From positions 1 through 38,503 of the forward strand of contig LKML01000009.1 in the NCBI GenBank assembly GCA_001563795.1: 38,503 nt of DNA, in the 5' to 3' direction. The stretch's first letter is position 1. Each line of letters starts with the position of its first letter. The position numbers were made by a program, and so were the translations under genes. Origin of the DNA: Haloferacaceae archaeon B1-Br10_E2g22. Lineage in GTDB: Archaea; Halobacteriota; Halobacteria; Halobacteriales; Haloferacaceae. Of this stretch, positions 22,340 through 32,249 are shown piece by piece. The notes under the pieces are model-generated. The model was given only the letters and a program-made list of their open reading frames with translations, had not been told where the DNA came from and searched no databases.

Positions 22340-23572
22340 ATGGGCGCAGCCGACCCCAGCCGACCGGCAGTGAGCTTTCCGGATGCGTTGTCGAGCCGCC
22401 AACAGTGGCTCGAGCCATTCGAGTGGTACCGGCAGATGCGTGCGGACTCGCCGGTTCGGTACGACCCACAACGAGACCTCTGGGATGTGTTTCGGTACGA
22501 CGATGTCAAATACGTACTCGATACCGACAGCGTGTTTTCGGCCGATCCGACGACCATGCCAGGGTTCGAAACACAGGTTGCCGACGCCGGCGACGAACCC
22601 CCGGCAGTGTTCGAGACGATGTTGTTCGCAGACCCACCGGAACACGCCCGACTCCGTGGGCTTGTCCAGGAGTTCTTCCAACCGCGAGCCATCGCCGAGC
22701 AAGCCGGCCAGATCCGCGAGTTGACCGACAGCTATCTCGAGGGTCTTGAAAACGAGTTCGATCTGGTCTCGGAGGTAGCCTATCCGATACCGGTCGATGT
22801 GATCGCGATGATGCTGGGTGTTCCAACCGACGACCGCAGACAGTTCAAACAGTGGTCTGACACACTCATCGAGCGGCCGAGTGCCCAAACCGAAGCCGCA
22901 CTGCAAGCATATCAACAACGCCAACAGGCAGTCCAACAGGAGATGAGTGCGTACTTTTCAGCACTCATCGAAGCCCGGCGCGCTGAGCCACAGGACGATC
23001 TGATCTCGGCGGTTATCGACGCTGATATCGAACGCCAGCGGCTCAGCCACCGAGAGCTGATTGGGTTTTGCACCCTGCTTTTGGTCGCCGGCAACATCAC
23101 GACGACGAACCTCATCACCAACGCGATGCGGTGTTTCACCAGTCAGCCGAGAGTAATCGACGAACTGAACGCAGGTGAGTTGTCCATCTCGAGTGCAATC
23201 GAAGAGGCCCTTCGGTATCGCTCGCCTGTCCAAGCGGTGTTCCGGGTGGCAACTGAGCCAACCGAACTCGGGGGCCGAACTATACCCGAAGGTACGGGCG
23301 TGGTCGCTTGGCTCGGGTCGGCCAACCGCGACGAGCGCATTTTCGATGCCGCCGACGAGTTCGTTGCGGATCGTCAGCCAAACCAGCATCTGTCTTTTGG
23401 CTACGGCACCCACTACTGTCTGGGCGCACCGCTGGCCCGGCTGGAAGCACAAATCGCACTCCAGTCACTTCTCGAACGTTTCGAGACGTTCGAGCCACTC
23501 GAGACGGAGCTGCAACCGATTCGAAGCTCGTTCATTTACGGCGTCGAAGCCTATCCAGTGTTGGTCTCGTAG
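22340..23572 (+). CDS. Cytochrome P450
   Basis: A 410-residue haem monooxygenase of the soluble bacterial/archaeal type. The haem-ligand loop FGYGTHYCLGAPLARLEA has its Cys at residue 360. The I-helix reads LLLVAGNITTTNL with the acid position before the Thr pair replaced by Asn-Ile. The K-helix ExxR is EEALR. HARLRGLVQEFF is the usual C-helix region. ATG 22340 is preferred; a GTG at 22301 would add 13 residues. It needs a ferredoxin and reductase from elsewhere; substrate unknown, though halobacterial CYP174-type enzymes are the nearest family I know. It is divergent from the hydrolase remnant. Confidence 0.9.
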   Translation: MGAADPSRPAVSFPDALSSRQQWLEPFEWYRQMRADSPVRYDPQRDLWDVFRYDDVKYVLDTDSVFSADPTTMPGFETQVADAGDEPPAVFETMLFADPPEHARLRGLVQEFFQPRAIAEQAGQIRELTDSYLEGLENEFDLVSEVAYPIPVDVIAMMLGVPTDDRRQFKQWSDTLIERPSAQTEAALQAYQQRQQAVQQEMSAYFSALIEARRAEPQDDLISAVIDADIERQRLSHRELIGFCTLLLVAGNITTTNLITNAMRCFTSQPRVIDELNAGELSISSAIEEALRYRSPVQAVFRVATEPTELGGRTIPEGTGVVAWLGSANRDERIFDAADEFVADRQPNQHLSFGYGTHYCLGAPLARLEAQIALQSLLERFETFEPLETELQPIRSSFIYGVEAYPVLVS

Positions 23573-23637
23573 TGACCAAAATCAAACGGGTATGTACTCA
23601 TAGCGGGCCGAAACGACTCGAGTCGGCCTCTGGCAGT

Positions 23638-25383
23638 TTAGTTGTCCTCGAGCAATCCCGGATTGGTCACCGCACCTTTGGCCGCCGAGCCGAAGTCTCG
23701 AGCGTACTTGCCGAGTACACCACTGGTGTACGGTGGTTCGCGTGGCTCCCAGTTGTCTCGGCGGGCCTCGAGGTCGTCGTCTGCGAGATCCACAGAGAGT
23801 TCACGCTCTGGGATGTCGATTGTTACTGTATCGCCGTCTTCGAGCAGCGCGATAGGCCCGCCGTCGGCAGCCTCTGGGGCGACGTGGCCGATCATCGGCC
23901 CGCGGGTTGCACCTGAGAACCGACCGTCAGTCAGCAGTGCCACGTCGTCTTCGTGGCCCGCACCAACGACAGCGGCAGTCACGCCGAGCATCTCGCGCAT
24001 TCCTGGCCCGCCGCTGGGGCCTTCGTTGCGGATGACGAGCACGTCGCCCGATTCGATATGGCCCTCCTGGACGTAGGCCATCGCGTCTTCTTCGTTTTCA
24101 AAGACGCGGGCCGGCCCTTCGTGGTGGAATTTGTCGTCGCCGGTCACTTTCAGGACGCCACCGTCGGGCGCGAGGTTGCCGGTGAGGATCTTGATCGCAC
24201 CCTCCTCCGAGTAGGGCTCGTCGACGGTGTACAGATAGTCGGCCTCGATCGTATCGTCGTCAGGGAGGATGCCCTCGTTTTCGAGATGGGTAATCTCCTC
24301 GGCAATAGTGCGGCCAGTGACGGTCATCGCATCGCCGTGGAGTAAGTCAGCCTCAAGCAGGCGACGCAGGACGACTGGGACACCGCCGAGTTCGAACAGG
24401 TCGTTCATTACGCGGGTGCCGCCGGGCTGGAGATTGATGATTTTGGGTGTGCGGCGAGATATTTCGTCGAACTCCGTGATCTCGAGTTCGACGCCTGCCT
24501 CCGCGGCGAGTGCAAGCAAATGGAGTACTGCATTGGTCGACCCGCCGGTGGCAACTTGCAGGGCGATGGCGTTCTCGAAGCTCTCTTTGGAGAGGATATC
24601 CGAGGGTTTGCGATCGTTTTTGATGACGTCGAGGGCGATCTCGCCGGAGCGTTCGGCGATCTCATAGCGGTCGTCGTCTTCGGCAGGGGCAGCAGCCGAA
24701 CCGAGTGGTGCGAGCCCAAGCGTTTCGCTGATCGAAGCCATCGTGTTGGCCGTAAACATTCCGCCGCAAGACCCCGCTCCAGGGCAGGCATGCCGTTCCA
24801 TCTCGTCGAGTTCGTCTTCGCTCATCTCGCCGCTGGCGACCGCACCAACCCCCTCGAAGACGTTCTGGATCGTGATCTCCCGTCCGTCGTGTTCGCCCGG
24901 CATGATTGAGCCACCGTAGACGAAAACGCTGGGCAGATCCGTTCGGATCATCGCCATCATCATCCCTGGCATGTTCTTGTCACAGCCACCGATGGTGACC
25001 AGTCCATCCATGCGCTCGCCAAAAGAAACTAGTTCGACCGAATCGGCGATGATCTCTCGGCTGATTAGCGAGGCTTTCATGCCCTCTGTGCCCATCGAGA
25101 TCGCATCCGAGATCGTGATCGTGTTGAACTCGATTGGCATGCCGCCAGCAGCGTCGACACCCGCGTAGGCCGCCTCGGCAACATCATCGAGATGAACGTT
25201 ACACGGGGTGATGTCGGCTGCACAGTTGGCGACGCCGACCATCGGCGACGACAGGTCGTCATCGTCGTACCCCATCGCCCGGAACATGGCCCGCGAGGGA
25301 GCCTGGTCGGTGCCTTCGGTGACTTCACTGCTGCGTAGCTTCGGGTCTTTGCCCGACCGCTCGGGCGATTCCTGCTTGCTCAT
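23638..25383 (-). CDS. ilvD: Dihydroxy-acid dehydratase
   Basis: Converts 2,3-dihydroxy-3-methyl(butanoate/pentanoate) to the 2-oxo acids in valine, isoleucine and pantothenate synthesis. The 581-residue length is normal. Fe-S ligand cysteines are visible in [28 protein letters not shown] and [18 protein letters not shown]. Further family signatures are [17 protein letters not shown], the [13 protein letters not shown] active-site loop and [15 protein letters not shown]. The start is ATG 25383. No other ilv genes are adjacent. A short convergent gap separates it from the P450 gene. Confidence 0.97.
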   Translation of the reverse strand: MSKQESPERSGKDPKLRSSEVTEGTDQAPSRAMFRAMGYDDDDLSSPMVGVANCAADITPCNVHLDDVAEAAYAGVDAAGGMPIEFNTITISDAISMGTEGMKASLISREIIADSVELVSFGERMDGLVTIGGCDKNMPGMMMAMIRTDLPSVFVYGGSIMPGEHDGREITIQNVFEGVGAVASGEMSEDELDEMERHACPGAGSCGGMFTANTMASISETLGLAPLGSAAAPAEDDDRYEIAERSGEIALDVIKNDRKPSDILSKESFENAIALQVATGGSTNAVLHLLALAAEAGVELEITEFDEISRRTPKIINLQPGGTRVMNDLFELGGVPVVLRRLLEADLLHGDAMTVTGRTIAEEITHLENEGILPDDDTIEADYLYTVDEPYSEEGAIKILTGNLAPDGGVLKVTGDDKFHHEGPARVFENEEDAMAYVQEGHIESGDVLVIRNEGPSGGPGMREMLGVTAAVVGAGHEDDVALLTDGRFSGATRGPMIGHVAPEAADGGPIALLEDGDTVTIDIPERELSVDLADDDLEARRDNWEPREPPYTSGVLGKYARDFGSAAKGAVTNPGLLEDN

Positions 25384-25492
25384 AGCACTGTGTTGCCGCC
25401 CGGTCGGTTAAAACTGCTCGAATACGCCGAACCACCGGTCGCTGTGGTTCGAAACCGTGAGGGCTTTGAGCGTCACCCGATAACAGTCGACA

Positions 25493-25831
25493 GTGAGTTC
25501 CGAGACCAGCGAGACGCCTGGAAGCGATGGCCCACTCGAGGCTGATGACACCGAGACCGACGGCTACGTCCACAACCCCGAGAGTAGTTCCGAGGCCTCG
25601 AGCGAACCCTACACCGGCAAAGCCGAAGGCGAAGGCTTCGGCAGCCAGGGGTGGATTCTCGTCGCTGGCGTTGTCGTCTGCTTTTTGCTAATCCCCGGAT
25701 ACATTTATTTGAACCCAGCTGCACCAGCCGAAATCGGCTGGACGTTTTTTATGACGTTTCTGGTTTTGCCGTTTATTCCAGCACTTCTGTTGGGGCTGCT
25801 CGCGGTGTGGTCGATGCAGGCTGCCGCCTGA
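25493..25831 (+). CDS. Small two-helix membrane protein
   Basis: A 112-residue protein starting with GTG at 25493; no in-frame ATG precedes the membrane part, so the GTG is the likely start. The N-terminal 50 residues are acidic, Ser/Glu-rich and probably disordered. Two hydrophobic helices follow: GWILVAGVVVCFLLIPGYIYL (about 53-73) and FFMTFLVLPFIPALLLGLLAVW (about 85-106), joined by a short loop. The function is unknown; similar small membrane proteins are common in haloarchaea. Confidence 0.65.
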   Translation: MSSETSETPGSDGPLEADDTETDGYVHNPESSSEASSEPYTGKAEGEGFGSQGWILVAGVVVCFLLIPGYIYLNPAAPAEIGWTFFMTFLVLPFIPALLLGLLAVWSMQAAA

Positions 25832-25856
25832 GCGATCTGATAATCGGGACGCGACC

Positions 25857-25865
25857 TTTAGATAC
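25857..25865 (+). promoter_or_regulatory. TATA box for the GAF/PAS kinase gene
   Basis: TTTAGATAC is centred about 31 bases before the ATG at 25892. Confidence 0.45.
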
Positions 25866-25891
25866 TCCGCTGGCCAATATTATCCGAACAG

Positions 25892-28800
25892 ATGACTGGT
25901 CGGGAGACACACCAGGAGCCGGAATACGAGATCCTCACCGAACTTCACCGCACGCTCACCGAAGCCGCTGGATCGTTCACTGAAAAACTCGAGACACTGC
26001 TGGCGGTCGGCCAGTCGTATCTCAGCATGGACGCCGGTCTCGTTGCTTCCATCAGTGGCGACCGGTATTCGGTCGAAGTAATCCACAGCGACCACCCCTG
26101 CTTTGATACGGTGGCTGCCGGACTGACCGTGCCGCTTTCAGAGACCGTCTGTGAACGCACCTTACAACGCGGCGAGACGTACGCGATCGACGATATCGTC
26201 GTCGAAACACCCGAGCTAACCGAGCGGGCAGCGGTCGCCGAGTACGGCGGCGCTCGATACATCGGGACGCCGATCACTATCGCCGAGGAATCCTACGGCA
26301 CGCTCTGTTTTTATGATACAGAAACACATGACAACGTGCTCAGCGAGCGTGACCGGATGGTCGTCGAGTTCATGGGACAGTTGGTGACCTACGAACTCGA
26401 ACATCATCTTCAACAAGAGCGGATTCGGACAACGAAAAACGAACTCGAGTCGGTGTTCGAACGGATCGACGATGCCGTGTTTGCGGTCGACTCGGAGCTA
26501 CAAATCACCTATGTCAACGACCGAGCCGAATCAGTCTTCGGCGTCGAACGGTCACAACTCGTCGATCGCCGCCTTTTTGAGCAGTTTCCCGCAGCCAAAG
26601 ACACTGTTTTCGAACAGCAGTTCAGACGCGCACTCGACGAGCAGTCGACAGTCACATTTGAAGCACCCTACGAACCGCTGGATGCATGGTTCGAGGTTAC
26701 CGCCTATCCGACCGAAACAGGGCTGTCGATCTATTTTACAGAGATCACCGCCCGCAAACAGCGTCGAACCGAACTCGAGCGGTACGAACAGATTCTAGAT
26801 ACGGTCTCGGACGGCGTCTATGCACTTGATGAACACGAACGGTTTAAATATGTCAACGAGGGTCTCGCTGAACTCACCGGCTTTGACCGCCAGGAGCTAG
26901 TCGGGTCACATATCGGGATGTTCAAAAGCGACGAAACGATTGCGGCCGCCCGCAGTGCAGTCAACGAAGAGATCGACCGCATCAATGCGGGCAACGGCAC
27001 CGGTGAAATCGAAATCGATCTCATCGTCGAGACTGCCGACAACCGACAGGTGCCGTGTCAAGACCACATCGCGCTGTTACCGTTCGATGATCGGTTCCGG
27101 GGCAGCGTCGGGACGCTCCGGGATATCAGCGATCGAGTCGAACGCGAGCGGACGCTCAGTGGGCTCTTGGAGTCCACGCGGGCGCTGATGGTCGCCGAAA
27201 CACGAAAGACAGTTGCCGATGAGATCGTCGAAACCGTACAGAACGTCCTGGGCTTCGAGCGAGCGGCCGTCCGCTGGTACGACGAGGAAGCCGACCAACT
27301 CGTTCCAATAAGCCTTTCGTCGACTCTCGAGGCCGAACTCGAGACACCAACGCCGGTACAACCAGGCGAAGGGCTGGTCGGGTCGGCCTTCGAGGCCGGT
27401 GAGGCGGCGATCTGTGAGCCTGTCGAACCCTCGAGCGGTACTGATGCCGGAGCAACCGGCTTGCTGGCAGTTGTTCCGCTGGGAGAACACGGAACGCTCA
27501 CAGTTGGGTTCGAAGACGAATCTGGCTGTGATAACTCGGATCGTCAACTAATCGAACTGCTGGCGGCCAACGCGGAGGCTGCTTTCGAGCGAACTGACCG
27601 TCAACAGGAGTTGCGACGCTACGAGACGCTTTTCGAAACCGCCCAAGAGATGCTGTGTGTTCTCGACAGCGATGGGCGATTCCAGTTGGTGACCGAACCG
27701 CTGGCCGACTTTGTCGGCCACTCTCGGGAGACGCTGGTCGAGACACCTATCCGGACACTCCTGACAGCCGACTCGGCGAAGGCGCTGTCGGATGCGCTCG
27801 AGTCTCACGCTGAGACCGACCAGACGACCATCTCGATAGCCGCAGACCTCGAGACAGCCGAGTGCCGAACGGTTCCGATTCAACTCGAGGTCTCGAAGCT
27901 TCCGCAGGCCCTCGACCAAGAGTTCATTATTTCAGTGCACGACCGCTCGGAACTCGTCTCGGCAAAACAGGCTGCTGCTGCCGAGCGTGATCGGTTTAGC
28001 TATCTGTTCGAAAACCTCACTGATCCGATCAACGAGATCGAACACACTGGCAGAGACTCCTCTGTACACAGCTACAACCGCGCCTTTCAGCGGTTGTTCG
28101 GCGAGCCGACAGTGGATGATACAGCCGACACAGGCGATGTACCAGATCCCCTTGCAGTCGGAGACAACCGGATTCTCGAGGCCAACACCGCAGACCAATC
28201 CGAGCACGACGACCGCGAACTGAAACTCCAGACTGCCGAGGGAATCAAATACTTCTTTTACCGACAGATTGCCTACGAACTCAACGGCAGCCGCCGGCGC
28301 TTCGAGATCTACACCGATGTGACCACGCTCAAACAACGCGAAATTCAACTGCAAGTGCTCCACCGCCTGTTGCGCCACAATCTACGAAACGATCTCAACG
28401 TCGTCTCCGGCTTTGCGGATCTGTTGGTCGAAGAACTTGAGACCGACCGCCTCGTTGATTTTGCCGAACGAATCGCCTCGAACGTCACTGATCTTATCGA
28501 ACTCAGCGACACGGCCAAAACGATTGAGGATGTTGCGAGCCGCCAGTCACTTGATAGAGATCCACTTGCGGTCGATTCGATGCTTTCGTCGCTTGTTGTG
28601 TCTACTCGAGCTAAGCATCCTGAGGTCTCAGTATCGTTTACCTCTGACAGCTCGCCAGTCGTTGCAGCAGGCCCACACCTCCGAACCGCGGTCAACGAAC
28701 TCCTCGAAAACGCGATTGAACACAACACGGCCGACCAGCCCGCAGTTTCGCTCAGCGTTCAGCAGGCCGACGGGCTGGTCTCGATTACCGTCTCCGACAA

Positions 28801-28999
28801 CGGTGAGGGCATACCCGATACCGAGTGGAAAGTCGTCACTGGTAGTTCGAAAATCTCACAGCTCGAACACGGCAGCGGCCTCGGGCTCTGGTTGGTTCGG
28901 TGGGTAACCGAAGCCTACGGCGGCACCCTCGAGCGTGATTCGAAGACCGAAGGTGGAACCGTCAGCATCCTGCTGCCCGCGGTCGATACCAGCAACTGA
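25892..28999 (+). CDS. Soluble multi-sensor histidine kinase (GAF-PAS-PAS-GAF-PAS-PAS)
   Basis: A 1035-residue cytoplasmic sensor kinase without membrane helices. Domain order by sequence: GAF (about 22-170), PAS (183-293), PAS (297-420), GAF (425-600), PAS (602-710), a divergent PAS (725-810), HisKA with His829 in LLRHNLRNDLN, and HATPase (920-1030) with N-box NELLENAIEHN (from about 935), DNGEGIP and GSGLGLWLVRW. Six sensory modules in one chain suggest integration of several soluble signals such as redox or light. There is no response regulator next to it. The HisKA/HATPase part resembles that of the sensor at 339-2558, so both may belong to the same haloarchaeal kinase class. Confidence 0.9.
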   Translation: MTGRETHQEPEYEILTELHRTLTEAAGSFTEKLETLLAVGQSYLSMDAGLVASISGDRYSVEVIHSDHPCFDTVAAGLTVPLSETVCERTLQRGETYAIDDIVVETPELTERAAVAEYGGARYIGTPITIAEESYGTLCFYDTETHDNVLSERDRMVVEFMGQLVTYELEHHLQQERIRTTKNELESVFERIDDAVFAVDSELQITYVNDRAESVFGVERSQLVDRRLFEQFPAAKDTVFEQQFRRALDEQSTVTFEAPYEPLDAWFEVTAYPTETGLSIYFTEITARKQRRTELERYEQILDTVSDGVYALDEHERFKYVNEGLAELTGFDRQELVGSHIGMFKSDETIAAARSAVNEEIDRINAGNGTGEIEIDLIVETADNRQVPCQDHIALLPFDDRFRGSVGTLRDISDRVERERTLSGLLESTRALMVAETRKTVADEIVETVQNVLGFERAAVRWYDEEADQLVPISLSSTLEAELETPTPVQPGEGLVGSAFEAGEAAICEPVEPSSGTDAGATGLLAVVPLGEHGTLTVGFEDESGCDNSDRQLIELLAANAEAAFERTDRQQELRRYETLFETAQEMLCVLDSDGRFQLVTEPLADFVGHSRETLVETPIRTLLTADSAKALSDALESHAETDQTTISIAADLETAECRTVPIQLEVSKLPQALDQEFIISVHDRSELVSAKQAAAAERDRFSYLFENLTDPINEIEHTGRDSSVHSYNRAFQRLFGEPTVDDTADTGDVPDPLAVGDNRILEANTADQSEHDDRELKLQTAEGIKYFFYRQIAYELNGSRRRFEIYTDVTTLKQREIQLQVLHRLLRHNLRNDLNVVSGFADLLVEELETDRLVDFAERIASNVTDLIELSDTAKTIEDVASRQSLDRDPLAVDSMLSSLVVSTRAKHPEVSVSFTSDSSPVVAAGPHLRTAVNELLENAIEHNTADQPAVSLSVQQADGLVSITVSDNGEGIPDTEWKVVTGSSKISQLEHGSGLGLWLVRWVTEAYGGTLERDSKTEGGTVSILLPAVDTSN

Positions 29000-29126
29000 T
29001 TGATACAGCAGTATCCACGAGAGACAGCGGCGACAGACAGCCGACAGCCACATAAGACAACAGCAATGCTGATACTCCGCGATTCTCGAGTACAAAGAAT
29101 ACCGCTACGACTGTGTTGTTCGCGCG

Positions 29127-30470
29127 CTACTCGGTGATCTGGTGGATCATACCGTTCCGACTAATATGGAGGTCTCGGCCCATCTCGTAGCCAAAGGCGT
29201 TGGCCGTATCGATGTACCCCGACAGCCCTTTGAGGTTCTGGTGGGCCGGAATGAGTTCTTTCGGCTGGAGGGCATCCAGCATCTGGTAGTGGCCTTCCTG
29301 GCTGAGGTGGCCCGAAACGTGGATGTCGTCATAGATGCGTGCACCCTGCATTTTGAGGAGTCGTTCGGACTGATAGCGGTTGCCCTCGTTTGTCGGTTCG
29401 GGAATAATGCCAGCCGAAAAGATGACTTTGTCACCAGTATCGAAATCGTAGTTCGTCTCACCACGGCCCATTCGGGTCAGCAGGGCGCGTGGTTCGCCCT
29501 GGTGGCCCGTCACGATCGGCAGGAAGTTCTCCTTGCCGTCTTCCATAATTCGGTTGAGACTCTGGTCGATGGCGCGGCGGTGACCGTACATCTCGATATC
29601 CTGCGGAAGATCGACATCGAGATGCCTTGCGGTGCCGGTGTATTTTTCCATCGAGCGACCCAGCAAGATGGGCTTGCGACCGATCTCTTTGGCGAACTCC
29701 AGTAGTGAGGAAACACGGGCAATGTGGCTTGCGAACGTCGTCGCAACCATCCCGCCAGGGTAGTCCTCGAGGCTCAACATCGTATCGTGGAGTTCTTTAC
29801 GAGCAACCGACTCCGAAGGGGTTCGGCCCTTGCGGTTGGCGTTCGTACAGTCTTCGATGTAACACAGCACGCCTTCGCCCTCGCGGCCGATCTCACGGAA
29901 CCGCTTCATATCGAACGGGTCGGCCAACACAGGGTCGTGGTCGATGCGTTTGTCGAGTCCGTAGACGATTGCGCCCTCTGGGGTGTGGAGCACTGGGTTG
30001 ATCGCATCGATTGTCGAGTGGGTGACGTTGACAAACTCCAATTCAACGTTGTTGCCGATACGCATTGTTTCGCCTGCGTTCATTACTTGCAGGTCGTTTT
30101 CGACGTTGAATTTGTCCTCATCGCGGATCTGCTCGCGGACGAGTTCGATTGTAAACGGTGTGGCAACAATCGGTGCATCATACCGGTGGGCGAGTTTGGG
30201 GATCGCCCCGATGTGATCGAGGTGTCCGTGGGTAGGAACGATGGCTTTGATTTCGCCGTCGAGTTCGGACATGATCCGGTCGTCCGGGATCGCACCCATA
30301 TCGATCAGATCCAGACTGTGCATCCGCTCTGTCTGGACGTTGTCGTGAATCAGTACCTGCGAGAGGTTCAGTCCCATATCGAAGACGACGATATCGTCGT
30401 CCATTCGGACTGCTGTCATCTGTCGACCGACCTCTTCGTAGCCGCCTACTGTCGCAATTTCTATTTCCAT
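29127..30470 (-). CDS. rnj: Archaeal RNase J
   Basis: A metallo-beta-lactamase/beta-CASP ribonuclease, in archaea a 5'-3' exonuclease of mRNA turnover. The 447-residue length is normal for the archaeal type. Metal ligands: HGHLDH (81-86), a further His in NVTHSTIDA and an Asp in YGLDKRID; beta-CASP motifs: [12 protein letters not shown], the [13 protein letters not shown] loop and [15 protein letters not shown] near the end, closing with IPAHQN. All zinc-site residues appear intact. Start ATG 30470. No other degradation genes are beside it. Confidence 0.95.
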   Translation of the reverse strand: MEIEIATVGGYEEVGRQMTAVRMDDDIVVFDMGLNLSQVLIHDNVQTERMHSLDLIDMGAIPDDRIMSELDGEIKAIVPTHGHLDHIGAIPKLAHRYDAPIVATPFTIELVREQIRDEDKFNVENDLQVMNAGETMRIGNNVELEFVNVTHSTIDAINPVLHTPEGAIVYGLDKRIDHDPVLADPFDMKRFREIGREGEGVLCYIEDCTNANRKGRTPSESVARKELHDTMLSLEDYPGGMVATTFASHIARVSSLLEFAKEIGRKPILLGRSMEKYTGTARHLDVDLPQDIEMYGHRRAIDQSLNRIMEDGKENFLPIVTGHQGEPRALLTRMGRGETNYDFDTGDKVIFSAGIIPEPTNEGNRYQSERLLKMQGARIYDDIHVSGHLSQEGHYQMLDALQPKELIPAHQNLKGLSGYIDTANAFGYEMGRDLHISRNGMIHQITE

Positions 30471-30658
30471 AGGTATGCCGAACGGAAGCGGTTCTCACGT
30501 ACACCAACCGAAACCAGACAGCCAAAAACAACGACAAACGTTGGAGAGCCTGATCCGATTTCTGTGTCGGCTGCACGGGAACCGCGCGTTGGATACCCGT
30601 ATAGCTAACGCGGAGACATAAATAGACGGTGACTCGGTGTCGTCCTGACGGCCAGCTA

Positions 30659-30835
30659 CTACCCGTTGTGCTCGATTGGCATAAACCGGCCGTTGATATC
30701 CCACTCGTGAATACAGTAGATGCTCCCGTGTGCGTTCTCACCAATTTCCCAGCTTTCGGTCTTGGCATTCCACTGTTCGTGTCTGCCACACCGCTCGCAG
30801 GTTCGGTCGGTCGGTCGGCGGAGCGTTGCGTTCAT
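30659..30835 (-). CDS. HEWD-type zinc mini-protein
   Basis: A 58-residue protein from ATG 30835: MNATLRRPTDRTCERCGRHE, then SIYCIHEWDINGRFMPIEHNG to the stop. The HEWD tetrapeptide after a Cys, with an upstream CERC, matches a small haloarchaeal family I know as HEWD proteins. Cys2-Cys-His zinc binding is likely. GATAAAAACG (30858-30867) provides a minus-strand TATA box 23-32 bases upstream, which excludes the longer in-frame start at 30919. Function unknown. Confidence 0.75.
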   Translation of the reverse strand: MNATLRRPTDRTCERCGRHEQWNAKTESWEIGENAHGSIYCIHEWDINGRFMPIEHNG

Positions 30836-30857
30836 ACAAAACGAGGAGACAGCCAGC

Positions 30858-30867
30858 GATAAAAACG
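30858..30867 (-). promoter_or_regulatory. TATA box deciding the HEWD-protein start
   Basis: On the minus strand CGTTTTTATC lies 23-32 bases before ATG 30835, in leaderless spacing. Confidence 0.6.
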
Positions 30868-31032
30868 TATCTTGTCCGATTTCATCCCGACCTGTCATTC
30901 TTGCGGTGTGGTGACTCACTGAACACGAGAAAATAAATTGAACTATGTTTACTATCTGTTCGTATTAGTTCCGATCATGACCTTAAATGCGTACAAAGAA
31001 TACTATGATGGGCTGTTATACTGGCGAAACGG

Positions 31033-31040
31033 TTTATATG
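31033..31040 (+). promoter_or_regulatory. TATA box for the rubrerythrin-like mini-protein
   Basis: TTTATATG lies 24-31 bases before the ATG at 31064, so leaderless transcription from this ATG (rather than the second ATG at 31067) is likely. Confidence 0.6.
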
Positions 31041-31063
31041 TCTCATAGCCATTACTGTGGTAG

Positions 31064-31219
31064 ATGATGCCAACCAGTGCGAATGTCGATCCCTACTCAC
31101 CGGAGGTGGGCTACTTTGAATGCCTCGAGTGTAGCCGCCGAACGACCAGCGACAACCGACTCACCACGTGCACAGACTGTGGCGGCCAACTCCGGAATAT
31201 TGCTGTGCCCCGAGAATAA
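31064..31219 (+). CDS. Rubrerythrin-like zinc-ribbon mini-protein
   Basis: A 51-residue protein with YFECLECSRRTTSDN and LTTCTDCGGQLRNIAVPRE: two CxxC pairs 13 residues apart, i.e. a rubredoxin/zinc-ribbon knuckle pair like the C-terminal domain of rubrerythrin. The ending CGGxxRNIAVPRE is what I recall for the haloarchaeal rubrerythrin-like mini-proteins. It is most likely zinc- rather than iron-loaded. It is convergent with the DUF368 gene, separated by 4 bases. Its own TATA box is clear. Role unknown. Confidence 0.8.
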   Translation: MMPTSANVDPYSPEVGYFECLECSRRTTSDNRLTTCTDCGGQLRNIAVPRE

Positions 31220-31223
31220 CGGC

Positions 31224-32189
31224 TTAGACTGGCTGCGAACGGTTGGTTTCGATTCCTCCTGCCAGCCGATCGACGACAACGACCGCCGCCGCGCCCACAA
31301 CCCCAAAGGCCACAAATAATCCGACTGTTTCACTGCTCCATGTTGCACCAGCCGCAGTCAACTCGAGGCTCGTCTGTTCGACCGGTGCCCGAAGCGCCCC
31401 AACAATCAGGCTCACCAGAAACGCTACGGTTGCCTCTCGGTAGTTTGCGAGTGCCCATCGCACGGTGTGAGCAATCGTAAACAGTCCAACGACCGCCCCG
31501 GTCATGAACGTCACCACTGGTGTTGCGGTCTCGACGAGCGGATCAACACCTGCTCCAGTGCGCAGGCCGACCACCGCATCAGTAAACTGGCTGAGTGCGG
31601 CCGACATGTAGTCATATTGGCCGAGCATGAGCAACAGCAGTGACCCCGAGACGCCGGGCAGAATCATCGCACTCACCGCAACTGCGCCTGCCAGAAAAAT
31701 CACCGGCAGCGACGACCCAAGCGCAGACGCCGCATATCCAGACAAGACAAAGGCGAAAAGAAAGCCCGCGAGTGCGGCGGCCTGTCGGCCACGTGTGGCG
31801 AGTGAGACCTCACTGTAGAGGACAACAGCCGAGGCTCCGATGAGCCCGAAAAAAAAGCCGTAGGTTTCGACCGGATTTGTCTCGAGTAAGACGTTGACAA
31901 TACGAAGCACCGTAATAACCGCAGTGGCAATGCCAGCACCGAGTGCGAGCAGAAACCCAGCATCCATCGCCCGAAACGCCTCGAGGGCTTCGGGTCGGCC
32001 ATCGGTACGGACGCCGCCCAGAATATCACAGAGCCGACTGGGTTCGACGGCCGTAACCGCGGCGATCAGCCGTTCGTAGATACCGGTGATCAGCGCGATG
32101 GTGCCGCCAGAGACGCCAGGGACGGCATCGGCCGCACCCATTGCCAGCCCACGGAGATACACACCAAGGAGGTCACGACCCGTCGTCAT
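31224..32189 (-). CDS. DUF368-family polyprenyl-phosphate translocase
   Basis: A 321-residue membrane protein from ATG 32189 (the frame continues to 32213 but the first ATG sits directly before the family's start). The DUF368 signatures are GLAMGAADAVPGVSGGTIALITGIYERLI (first 45 residues) and the internal repeat AVAVSAMILPGVSGSLLLLMLGQYDY (about 178-205): two copies of the PGVSG half-motif. About 8 hydrophobic helices are visible. Bacterial members (PopT) recycle undecaprenyl phosphate across the membrane; in archaea the lipid would be dolichyl phosphate used for N-glycosylation. That substrate is inference. Confidence 0.85.
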   Translation of the reverse strand: MTTGRDLLGVYLRGLAMGAADAVPGVSGGTIALITGIYERLIAAVTAVEPSRLCDILGGVRTDGRPEALEAFRAMDAGFLLALGAGIATAVITVLRIVNVLLETNPVETYGFFFGLIGASAVVLYSEVSLATRGRQAAALAGFLFAFVLSGYAASALGSSLPVIFLAGAVAVSAMILPGVSGSLLLLMLGQYDYMSAALSQFTDAVVGLRTGAGVDPLVETATPVVTFMTGAVVGLFTIAHTVRWALANYREATVAFLVSLIVGALRAPVEQTSLELTAAGATWSSETVGLFVAFGVVGAAAVVVVDRLAGGIETNRSQPV

Positions 32190-32249
32190 TACCCGTAGTG
32201 GTGTGCGAACCACATTGGTCGTTTGGGTTCTTGTGACCTCCTAGCGCGC

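Noticed and set aside
22121-22936. 271-codon frame antisense to the P450 gene
   Set aside because: Overlaps the highly supported P450 coding sequence and has shadow-type composition.
29724-30608. 294-codon frame antisense to RNase J
   Set aside because: Entirely explained by the opposite-strand RNase J gene; no recognisable domain.
30977-31048. 23-codon frame (MTLNAYKEYYDGLLYW...) before the rubrerythrin-like gene
   Set aside because: No family signature, and it overlaps the TATA box of the next gene.
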